Positions 44,234-56,200 of a DNA stretch of 64,000 bases are shown here, piece by piece. The notes beneath the pieces were generated by a model that saw nothing but the letters and a program-made list of their open reading frames with translations, was not told the DNA's origin and did not search any database. Origin of the DNA: Prosapia bicincta (lineage: Eukaryota > Arthropoda > Insecta > Hemiptera > Cercopidae); contig JBAIZL010000002.1 of the NCBI GenBank assembly GCA_036971475.1, positions 333,814,320 to 333,878,319 of the forward strand, read 5' to 3'. The stretch's first letter is position 1. Each line of letters starts with the position of its first letter. Made by a program: the position numbers and the translations under genes.

Positions 44234-47200
44234 GTAAATTACATATTCGTTATAAATTTTACTTTGAATATGACTTGGTTAAGGTGTTATTGATCATAAG
44301 AGGTTAAACAAACCTATATTTAATAAATAATTTTGTTTTCTAAAAACCTAAGAAATAACATAACTAATAAAATTAAACCTTTAAAGACAATGGATGTTGT
44401 AATGGTAAATGAAGGAAAGGATGGCAACTAAATAAAATTTTATTGTCTACAGAATTCATTTGATACAACCATGAGATAATACTTTAGGCACCAACTTTGA
44501 TTTTTCTTTGTTTTTCGCCTAAGGTACTCAAACATATATTTGAAAGAAAAAATTATTTCATTTCGCAAACCAAAAATAATAGTAAACATTTCAAACATAA
44601 CCTCATTGTACCAACACAAAACAGTATAAAGCGTTTCTTAAAAACACAGCAGTATTTTACACTACAATAAAATAAAGCAATTTATCAAAATTCCTGCAAA
44701 ATGTCCAGTTATAGTAGGTTTGGTTACGAAAAAATAATACGGTAAATATTAAAATGAGCGGCTACGTTTATGATTGGAGAAATTTTTTAATGGTCAATTT
44801 AAATTTTGTGAATTTATTTTTTGTGGCAAACCTAACCGAACAATCTTGGGTAGCGGTAGTAATGTGACGTATAGAATGCTTTTTGATTGGCCGCCAGATG
44901 AAACCTAACAAGTCAACCAAACGAGTTGTAGTCAGTGTGGAAGTTGTCGATGGCCTGTGACGATTTTTGCCACACATTGTTTTTCAAAAGCTTGTTTGTT
45001 CCAAGACAAGTGGGTCGTTGAAGCTCTATGTTCGCATAACGTGCTTCCAATAAAGACAAACTGTTTGAAGTGTGGTAACTCAGTGAAGCTCACAAACGAC
45101 TTAAATTTCAAGGGCGGAAGGATGTTTCACTGCCACAGTTGGCCCAGAAAAAGTGTGAGCTGAGAGTTTCGGCCAAAGTTGTTATTTATTTAGAGGGAAC
45201 CAAAGTATAACATAAAGAACTTCTGGTGTTTTGTTATAACATTCCTTTTCACATTGCCTCCTAGCTAATTATTTGTGAAAACACACTTCTATCTTTCCGA
45301 CACGACGATAGTGGACTATTATTTATTAATCCTGGAAGTCTAAATCGACCTCTTGAAGTTCACCAGCCAAAGGTTGGGAGGACCTGGTGACATAGTAGCA
45401 GTAGGCGAAGCTAAATTTGGAAAAGAATATACAACAGGGGTCACGTAGTAAAAGGGCAGTGCGTGTTGAGGGGAATTGATTGGGAGACCAGGCACACTTT
45501 TCGCATCTCTGAATACTTGTTAAAGGCCTAATACCTGCCAGAAGACTGAATCCACCCGTTCCTCGGTGCAATAACAACTTTGTACCCACCAAAAAATACC
45601 CTTAAGGTAAGTACCTAGGTTAGGTTTGCCACAAAAATAACTTTAGATTCGTGTTCAGCATGGTCAAATTGATCAGAAAAACAATTTCTGTGATCAGAGT
45701 GGTAGTCGCTGATCTCCAATATTTATCCCAGTTAAGTTCGATTTGGTTATAAAAAAATTAAGCTAGACACACCATCTCAAGATATGAATGTTGTTGCTTG
45801 TTATAAGTAAACACCCTATATATGGTAGCACTTACTTTTTGTTTGTTAACAATTTAATGGTTTGTGACACTTAAAAAAGGTTTTCTTGTATAGAATTGTT
45901 TTTTAGTAACATATGTAAAAAAGAAAGAATCCTAGTTAATGTAGTCTTTGTCAAGTATTACCAAATTCTGATTAATGTTTTTAAAATGCATTTCTAAAAC
46001 AAGGATGTAATTTTTAAAATATCTTTTAGTAATCATCTTGTGAAGAATGACAATCACCTTGATTACATGGTTTTTTTTATCGAAGAAAAGAACACAAAAT
46101 TAAAGGAAAATTGTTGATTTGTCAAGCTTAATAAATTAAACCATTCACTCACTCGATTCCATCTTCACTTGAGCTACTAGTTTTTAACTGAAAACACTTC
46201 TACATATGTTAGTATGTTAGACTTACTTTTTTTTATTATTAATATAATTCATACTAAATTCTGGCCATAACTAATTTTCTACCCCTACAGTAATCTAAAG
46301 CATCCAGGAGTTCAGTTACAATCTGAGTTGAAAACGAGATACATCTCCCAAAACAGTTGTCATAATTAACAAAAACAGTAAGTGCTGCTATAGGCAAGTG
46401 TAACATACTAACATATGTTCAAGTGTTGTTAGTTCTTTAAATTATTTTTTTCATGTTGGCTAAGTTAATTTTTTTAAAACCAAATATATCCCAGTAATGT
46501 AATAAAACATTTAGTGTGTTACTTTTTACCACAATAATTTGTAAAAAAACTTGTTTGTGAAATGAGGAATTATATATTTATACCAATATTTAATGTACAT
46601 TCTAATCATTATTTGTGGCTGGTCATTTAAAATTAATTAAAAAAACCTTTTTCTATTTTTTAGAATGTGTTGTTTAACATATGGGGGGGGGGGGATTGAA
46701 GGTGGTGTGAAAATTGGGGCCTTTTATTGAATTTTATACAAAACATAATTCAACCATTAGTTGGGTTTTATTCGAATTTAAACCTTAATGAGATTTAAAA
46801 GAATAGGGAAAAAATTGAATTTGGAATTTTCAGAAAATGCAATAAATATTTAAAAAAATATTTTATAAGTGCTACTATAGGCAAGTTTATAAAATATTTA
46901 CAAGTGTTTTAGTAATAAATTAGTGGCATTTAGACATTTTTTAACCAATTATTAGATGCAGCATGAATTAAAAAAGAATATAAAGAAGGGTTGAATACTA
47001 TTTTTCAAGTTGCAGAGAATAATGGATATAACAGACTAGTAAAAGAAAGTTATTTATGAAAATTAAGGCAAGAAATAAAAAAGGCCTGGGAAGGAAATAG
47101 AGAAACAGAAATGGGCTTAATTTACATACATGGGAAAGGAGGTTTATAATTTTTTTCAAGAAATTAGATGTTGGAATAAAAACTAACAATACAATAAAAA

Positions 47201-50200
47201 ACAAATTAAAGGTTATTATAGAAAGAATAAATAAGTTTACTTACAACTTTTTTTAAAAAAATGTTTTAACTTGCCTATAGTAGCACTTACTTTTTTGTGT
47301 TGAGGACGGCCGTTTCGGGAGATGTGTCCCTTTTTCAACTCAGACCGTAACTGATCTCAAGGTTTACGTAGGTTAGGGTGGGGTACCTAACCTACGTAAA
47401 CCTTGAGATCAGTTACGGTCTGAGTTGAAAAAGGGACACATCTCCCGAAACGGCCGTCCTCAACACAAAAAAGTAAGTGCTACTATAGGCAAGTTAAAAC
47501 ATTTTTTTAAAAAAAGTTGTAAGTGATTACTAGTAGCTCACGCGAAGATGGAATCAACAAATGTAAATAAGTTTAATCAATGTGGGGTTTATAAAATGCA
47601 AATAATTGTGAAGTAACATATGTAGGTCAAACATAATGAAAATTTGAATCCAGATATGAAGAAAATGTAATTTAAATTTAATAAAACACTTGTAAATATT
47701 TAATATGAGAAAAATGATTTGAATTATGCTGCACATTTGTTTAAGGATGATACATACACCGCAAGAAATAAGAAAAATTATACATTATGTGAATAAAGGA
47801 AGACATTTGAATAATTTTAAAATTTATATAGCAAAGTTAAAGAAAGAAAATATAATAAACAGACAGCCAGACTTTATTTTTAAATGTTAAAAATTATTAA
47901 TTAGCTAAATTGCTGGAGTCAAAAGAGTAGTACCAATAGGAGGCGAGGTCTGGAAGTGGTGGTAGTGGTGCGTATCTATCAGTATAGAAAAACAAAATAA
48001 AAATTAGGGTAAACAGTACTATTCAAGTTTTAAAAATGGAGATATTCTGAAACGCGCCAAGAAACGAAAATATTCTATTCTTGAATTTTGTAGTTCATTA
48101 CGTTCGGTGAATCTTATTAATCATTTAAGTGATTAAAAATATTCTATTGTTAGGAAAGAGAGAAAAATGTATTCGAATATATATAAAATTCATGTCAACT
48201 TCTACAGATCTATGATTAAACGTCAAGTATGTGTTTCACCTTATATAAGTTTTATCAAGCTGCGACTAAAAACAAGACAGGATGAAAAACAGAGGTGTCC
48301 AACATCCTACAAATGTGCTACTTACAGGGAAGTGCTATGACATCCCTGGCCTATTTTTTTGAGTCTACCTACATGAATATAATTTTTTGTAAAGTTCTAT
48401 TGAAAATTTTAAAATTTCTATTGTTGTTGTTGGTGTGATTGTTATTTCACAGCAATATTATCATGTCACATGACAACTGTGCTCCAACATGCAAGATTCA
48501 GATGTGTACATATAAATTCACTTAGTCGGACATTTCTAGTCTAAAGTAAGTAGGTTGGTTTACAGATCAAATAGTAAATTGAGAGAAAGAACATCATCTA
48601 TCAATTAACAAGATTTCACTGAAATTGAAAGAAACGGAACTCAGGAAACAAACTAATTTCCACTCACTCTTTAAACCTTATTATTTTTTAAGAGGTTTAA
48701 AAACATAATTTTTCAAGTCAATTAATAACAAACCCAATTAATACAGAACAAGATACCAAAAACCCATGTTACCGAAATCCTAAACATCCTCCAAACCATC
48801 ACCAAACAAAACTATTTCACCAACAACTCAAACTTCTATTCACAACCAGATGGCCTAGCCATAGAAGGTCCTATCAACAGTATCCTAAGCGAAATTTTCC
48901 TACAACACATAGAAAACACCAAGATACAAACAATACAGACGCACACTAAATCATTTACTGGCACAGATACGTTGATGATGTAACACTATACGGAGGCAAC
49001 ACCCAACAATGCGAAAAGCTCCTCACCTACACTAATAAAATACATCCAATACACCACTTCACTTTAGAGATTGAAACCAAACAATCCCTAAACTCCCTGA
49101 CCTAACCATAACAAAAAGCCACACACGAAACCATAGCTTCAACATTTACAGGAAACCCTAGACACCATTAATTATTTAGCAAACACAAATGGATATAACA
49201 CCACAATAATAGAAAAACTATGGCACAAAATATAAAGAACACTAAAATTAACATTATAGACAGGGAAAACAATTACATCATAATACCATACATAAACAAA
49301 ACATTAAATAAAATATCCCACAAATTTCAAAAAACAGGATACAAAATAGCATACAAAACTAATAACAATTTAAAATACAAAATACAACACAACACCAACA
49401 ACAAAGATAAATTACAATCACCAGGCATATACAAACTAAACTGCGATAAATGCAACAAATTCTACATTGGGCAAACAGGTCATTGCTTTAAACAAAGAGT
49501 CAAGGAACACAAACAGAACACCAACTCAGCATTTTACAATCAGATAAAAGAAACAGGACACAAATACACAGACATTTACTGTTCGAGTCAGCGCTCGAAG
49601 TTCAAGTTGCTTTGCTGCATAACAGCTGTACCGTGACGTATTGGTCATGTGATCTCTGACCCGCTAATCGATATCCGAAATTATTGATTTTTTCTCTGGA
49701 TGAACGCTGCACCCCCACTCCCTTCTTATTTTCTAAGCTTTCTTCCGCGTCAAGACAAAGTAGAATCGTTCCGACCCTCGAACAGTGCAGTTCTACGTTA
49801 AACCTCGTAGCCTATTTCCGCATGGCTTTGTTTCAGACAATTTAAAGTACCGCTTTCGTTCGTTAATGTGCTTATAGTGCGGACCGCGTTAATGAACTTT
49901 TAATGAATGTTTTAACTGTATATTTTCGCCGTGTTAGTAAAAGTGTCGCCCGATTTCGCCGGTTGCGCAATCTTAGTGCGTGTACTCACGGTAATAAACT
50001 AAGTGCTTGTAAGCTTAACTTTTACGTTTATTCATATTTAAATTGAGTTTTTTAGTTGCGTGAACGCCTTCAAGATTTCTACGCTGCCTAAGACGACCAC
50101 AGTACTGTGGAGACTTCACCTCGATTCCAACATTGCATCACTTCTTACCTATGGTAAGTGCGTAGTTAAGGAATATGAACAATTTATAATTTATTTGTAT

Positions 50201-53200
50201 TAAATTCAGTGTCGTTGCGTTGTCAGTGTTAAATGACTCTATTTTGCTTAAAACAGTGCTTAAACTTGCTATGTTAAATATTAACGTAAATTACGCAATC
50301 CAGAGTAACCTTGTTAACAATAGGGCTTACCGCACCTCGTGGTTTTAATTCTAACTTTTGATCTGCGGATTAAACATTGGTCCTCGACCAAGCCGGATAG
50401 TTTTAATTTATTCCAGCTACAAACATTGGTCCCCACCGGACCGGATCATTGAATTATTTCAGTGACCTAGGGTTTTTCTTTCAATTTCACGATAATGTAT
50501 TAGTGACCACGTGGTTCCTTTGTAACCAAATTAAACATTTGTTGAGTTATTTCAACGATAAAAATTTATAAATTTTTAAAATTTTTAAAGCTGTAACTAA
50601 CGTAAGCATGTGCTTACCGCGACGTCACAATCAGGAAAACTTTAACGATAATTACCGGTGCCACATTGCGCAATAAGCCACGTGGCTCATAGTTGCATGA
50701 TTACGAGCAAGGAAGTGTTTATGCTTGCTACGACTTACAAATTTTATACAGTCCACTTTATTATCGCGTTTGAACTTATAGTGAGGTTTTTTAATTTCAA
50801 TTGTTTGTGGTTTTGAAATTTATTTAAAATGGAAATTAATACGGAGTATTATTTGTCTAAATTGAGAGATATTGTAGGCGAACTGGAACAAGTAAAGAGT
50901 GTACTTCACGATAAAGAAATACCAGAAGGCCTCGCACGGGAAATTCGACGAATTCAATCTAACTTTATCGAAACGTATGAGATATTAGAGAAAACGTTCG
51001 CCAGTCAAGTTGCCGAAATTGCTGAAAGTGCATTTAAGATTAAAAAACAATTTCAGGACACGTATTTGCCAATGTTGGCTAAATACCCGAACATTATTAA
51101 GACCGAGGTGAAGGTAACCTCGCAGGTCAACCCCGGCGCGAATTCGCCTCACTTACCTAACCTTACAATGCCTAGCTTTTCAGGCAATAGTAATGAATGG
51201 AATGACTTTATTTCAATGTTTGACTCAATGGTCCATTGCAATAGCAATATTAATGCCATACAAAAATTTCAGTACTTAAAATCAGCGCTTAAAGGAGACG
51301 CTTTAGCCATTGTTACGGGACTCACAATATCCGAACATAATTATGATATCGCCTATCAAGCCTTACGCAATCGTTATGCTAACCCTCGTCGTTTAGCCGA
51401 TCATTATTTTCAAATTATTAAAGACTTTAAGCCTATTAAGAACGCGTCTCAGAGCGAACTTAATCGTTTTTTAACCGCACATTCAAATGCTGTGTGCGCA
51501 CTAAAGGCTGTCCAGTTAGACGACTTAGCGGACTTTTTACTTTTTCAAATGTCTGTTGGTAACTTAGATGCACAGACTCGACTTAACTTTGAAACCAGAT
51601 TGGGAACAAATCAAATGCCCACGTACAGATTGCTAAATGATTTCGTCACTGAGCAGGCTAGAGCAATGGAGTTGCTCAATCAACCCTCTGCCGCGACTGC
51701 AGTTAACTCAGAATTAGGTCAGCAACCACGAGCGATGGTCTCTGCGTTGAATGACTCAATTTCCAGTAGTGCCCCTAATTTAAATATTGGCCATGTCGAA
51801 ACTGACCTCAAAGCTGAACATAGTCCGACACCGCACCTCGAATACCCCGCTAGAATCATGACGCTCATATCGACTACCGCAGCCGCTACCAGTGACCACA
51901 CCGACCACGCAGATGAAGCCACACAGCTGAATGAAGGTCATCGCCGCAGTACAACGCACCACACCATCAGAACTCGACCGCAGACTCTGCGATCACCAGT
52001 GATAAGCCAACGCGTCCAATTCAATCGAAAAGCACCCGCACCGCAACCATTACCGCGTGTTAGACAAAATTTATCCAGACCTCGCTTGTCTAACAGACCT
52101 ACCAACCCGCCTCGTAACAGTCCGTCCGCCGCACAGTGCTTTTATTGTTCAGCCATTCACAATATCTTTTGTTGTCCAGAATTTCTCAAACAAAGAGTCC
52201 AGGAACGTCGCGAGTCTATACGACATATGCAGCGCTGTTTCAATTGTTTCGGTACCCACTACCAAAACAAATGCAAGTCGCTCAACACTTGTAAACATTG
52301 CAACGGTAATCATCACTCCTTGTTACATGACTCTAACTTAGCTTCGCCCCAGCGACCGTACACGCATCGGCACCCAAACTCAGCCAATAACGGTAACAAG
52401 TCAACTACCAATATAAAACCTCTAGCCACTTATAACACTAACGTCGCTTCTGCCTTGTTAGGCACCGCTCAGGTCATTGCTAATGATCATTATGGCAATC
52501 CGCATATCCTTCGGGCAATCATTGACCCAGGCAGTCAAGTGTCTGTCATAACCAAACCCGCAGCCACCATGTTGGGCTTACCTACTAGGAAATCAAATGT
52601 TTCTCTTGTCGGGGTCGCTTCTCAAACCACACATATATCCGAATATGTGTCCCTACAAATCTCGTCTAGATATGCCTCAAATTTCAAACTCGATGTCGAA
52701 GCTGCAGTACTACCTCATATCGCTGACCCGCTTCCAGCTACCGCTTTAGCACCGTGCATACGTGCTCAATATCAGCATTTACAACTTGCTGACCCTCACT
52801 TTGACACTCCAGCACAAATTGACTTAATTCTAGGATCTGACGTATTTAATCGCAGTCTTATTAACGAACCGCAGACCATAATCAAAGGTCAACCCGCTGC
52901 CCTCAACACCTTCTTCGGATGGATTATCTCAGGATCGCTGCCAGACCATCGATGTCGTCAACCTCACGCCTTCAATGTGAGATTAGCCGCTCGTTACACC
53001 GCTGCACGTCGACCCATGGAGAGGAAAGAGGTCATCCGCACCATTAACGCCTCTCAACGCTGCAAGGACATACGCAAGGTTACCCCCGCCAGTGGCTCAG
53101 TTAGAAGAGTCAACCATATCACCGAGTCTCTTCGCCCTCTAGTCGACGCCTCCGACATGCTCATGGTGGGCGGGAGAGTTCATCAGCCTCCACGAAACCA

Positions 53201-56200
53201 CCCCTTTTAGCAACCATCACCGCTCCGACAGTTCCAACCGCTGCTATCACTCTGGGGTCACCTCCTACTTACTTGCGCAACACCGCTCCAACTCTTGGAC
53301 ATTCAACCAGCTCTTGATTTCATTCCTATCGCTAACACTCTCTTATCTACTGATGCCTTCCTCGCCGCATTACACCGCTTCACCGCTAGACGAGGTTTAC
53401 CTTCAGAAATTTATCCCGATAACGGCACGAATTTTACTGGCGCTGCCAACCGACTTAACGATGTCTACAAGTTTCTGGACCGCTCTAGCTCACTTATTGA
53501 ACGCAAACTAGCTGACCAACGCATCAGTTGGCATTTCAACCCTCCGGCTGCCCCTCATTTTGGAGGACTTTGGGAAGCCGCTGTTAAATCCGCTAAGTTG
53601 TTATTGCGACGCACTGTAGGCAACACCACTCTCACCGCTGAAGAGCTATCTACTCTGTTCATCCGGATAGAAGCCATTTTGAACAGTCGTCCTATTTTCG
53701 AAGTTTCGCCAGACCCCAGTGAAGGAGCGTCCTTTCTCACTCCGGGACACTTTCTGATTGGCCGTCCACTACTGTCACTTCCCGAAGAATGTTATACTGA
53801 GCCTCCGCTTAAATCTCGATGGTCTATGCTCCAACAGATGTCCAACCGCTTTTGGAAAATTTGGTCCACTCAGTATCTACACACTCAGATTCAACGACAC
53901 AAGTGGAATAAGGACTCGACGCCACTCCAGGAAAATCAACTTGTCTTCATAACTGGAGAACACTCAAGCCCCCTTCATTGGCCTATGGGAAGGATCATCA
54001 GTCTGCATCCTGGAAAGGACCACGTCTCTAGAGTAGCCACCATCCAGACCGCTCACGGACAGCTGAGACGACCAGTCAACAAGCTCGTCGGCTTTCCGCT
54101 TCATCCTTAGTTTTCACCGCTTGTCTACAGCTTCTTTCTTCGGCGCTCTCGCCCCTGTTGTTTCTTTGTTTGTCTTAGTTTTCCTTTGCCACTTTCTTCT
54201 TCGGCACCCTCGGGTCCCGGTGCTTTATGGTTCTTCGCCCCCCACCCACCTGGCGGATTAAAAACATTCGTTTTGGTGGGCGGTATGTTCGAGTCAGCGC
54301 TCGAAGTTCAAGTTGCTTTGCTGCATAACAGCTGTACCGTGACGTATTGGTCATGTGATCTCTGACCCGCTAATCGATATCCGAAATTATTGATTTTTTC
54401 TCTGGATGAACGCTGCACCCCCACTCCCTTCTTATTTTCTAAGCTTTCTTCCGCGTCAAGACAAAGTAGAATCGTTCCGACCCTCGAACAGTGCAGTTCT
54501 ACGTTAAACCTCGTAGCCTATTTCCGCATGGCTTTGTTTCAGACAATTTAAAGTACCGCTTTCGTTCGTTAATGTGCTTATAGTGCGGACCGCGTTAATG
54601 AACTTTTAATGAATGTTTTAACTGTATATTTTCGCCGTGTTAGTAAAAGTGTCGCCCGATTTCGCCGGTTGCGCAATCTTAGTGCGTGTACTCACGGTAA
54701 TAAACTAAGTGCTTGTAAGCTTAACTTTTACGTTTATTCATATTTAAATTGAGTTTTTTAGTTGCGTGAACGCCTTCAAGATTTCTACGCTGCCTAAGAC
54801 GACCACAGTACTGTGGAGACTTCACCTCGATTCCAACATTGCATCACTTCTTACCTATGGTAAGTGCGTAGTTAAGGAATATGAACAATTTATAATTTAT
54901 TTGTATTAAATTCAGTGTCGTTGCGTTGTCAGTGTTAAATGACTCTATTTTGCTTAAAACAGTGCTTAAACTTGCTATGTTAAATATTAACGTAAATTAC
55001 GCAATCCAGAGTAACCTTGTTAACAATAGGGCTTACCGCACCTCGTGGTTTTAATTCTAACTTTTGATCTGCGGATTAAACATTGGTCCTCGACCAAGCC
55101 GGATAGTTTTAATTTATTCCAGCTACAAACATTTACCATAACCTAAAAATCTTACACATCAACAAAAAAGGACCAGATCTCAACACAATAGAACAATATG
55201 AAATTTACAGACACTCAAAAACACAAAGTACAAACATATTAAACGAACAAACACTACAAATCGCACATACTCCTCGATACTACCGAAAACCTGCCTTTAA
55301 AACCGTCATCGCTTAACCCAACATCTCCAAACAGAAGACACTGATGAAGATCGCCACATAGTGAACGAAAACGTTCTGCCTCAGTAAGTTTTCACAAATT
55401 TACAATATTTAAAGTTTGGTTAGTCATAAACTAATGTTAAAGTGATTAATTAAGATTTACTGAACGTAATGGACTACAAAATTCAAGAGTTATAAATATT
55501 GTTAAAAGTTTGATTAATAATTTTTTGGCCAAGTTTTTTTTTATTCCTTATAAATCATTCATTCCAGTGAATTTGGTTTTCCATGATGATCGGTTCATTA
55601 TGATTTGATATTTAAACTTCATAATTTCAGCATATTGTTATTTATAAAGCTTAAACTTAAATATTAATTATTGAGAGTGATATATAATTATTATTACTTT
55701 CATGTTTGTTTCCAGGCCCAACATTAAAGTTTGTACGGGTACTGAATAACAAACAGCATTCTTTTTATGCATGTTCTACATATAGAGACAGGAAAGACTG
55801 TGGCTTTTACCTTTTGGAAAGCGAAAATATTACTGAAGGAAAACGTTTAGCATGGGAAATAGAAAAACAAAGAGCTTTACCTAAAATAAATTTTGAGGAA
55901 TATAAAGCTAGGTAAGTGTACTTCTGGAATATATATTGACATGTGGTATTTAGATGATGTAACACTGACCACAGTGATAAAATAAAAGTTTATTGAACGT
56001 ATATACAATTTTAAATGTAATAATGCCAAGGATTTTGTAATTTTTGGGTCTATAAAAGACTTTTAAAAAGCTAAGTTTCTGTTATATTGGCAATAAACGA
56101 CAGCTTACTAATGTTTTTCAGCAGACGTATTTTACACTAGTTCAGTCACTAGGTCACATGTTCAATTCTGTGAGTTAAAGACAAGATTTGAGTTTGTCTG

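Larger units (their letters stand above)
49580..55131 (+). mobile_element. BEL/Pao LTR retrotransposon, non-autonomous
   Basis: 5,552 bp with two 846-bp LTRs (49580-50425, 54286-55131) that look identical on reading. They begin TG and end CA, flanked by TTTAC (49575-49579 and 55132-55136). The internal region encodes gag, protease and the C-terminal part of integrase, in one frame broken by a single TAG. Reverse transcriptase, RNase H, the integrase zinc domain and the first integrase Asp are absent. Gag is BEL-type. It inserted into a Penelope-like element inside ZCCHC4 intron 1, sense to that gene. Confidence 0.95.
48720..55510 (+). mobile_element. Penelope-like element split by BEL insertion
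   Basis: The left part 48720-49579 has RT remnants (SILSEIFLQHIENT, then YWHRYVDDVTLYGG near 48955-48998), followed by a long open frame into GIY-YIG (49220-49574). The right part 55132-55510 resumes the same protein (KILHINKKGPDLNTIEQYEI, ending FKTVIA and a stop at about 55315), then the 3' terminal region with CTGATGAAGATCGCCACATA. The gap is the BEL retrotransposon 49580-55131, with a 5-bp duplication. The RT is already degenerate, so it was inactive or defective. Confidence 0.88.

Noticed and set aside
44164..44240. Start of ZCCHC4 considered as part of a Prpk upstream exon
   Set aside because: It is on the opposite strand to Prpk, and its codons join exon 2 of ZCCHC4 in the right phase to restore the conserved CPHG motif.
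45326..45592. Minus-strand 88-codon frame
   Set aside because: It is the complement of the Merlin-like transposase remnant, which reads on the plus strand.
52057..52341. 94-codon alternative frame within BEL element 1
   Set aside because: It is a shadow of the gag frame across the Cys/His knuckles, which carries all recognisable motifs.
55330..55385. Hammerhead ribozyme in the Penelope-like 3' end (CTGATGA, a stem, then GAAA)
   Set aside because: The CTGATGA and CGAAA boxes flank a stem (GATCGC/GCGATC in related copies), but I could not find a stem III with the required UH cleavage site or a pairing stem I, so the fold is not supported.
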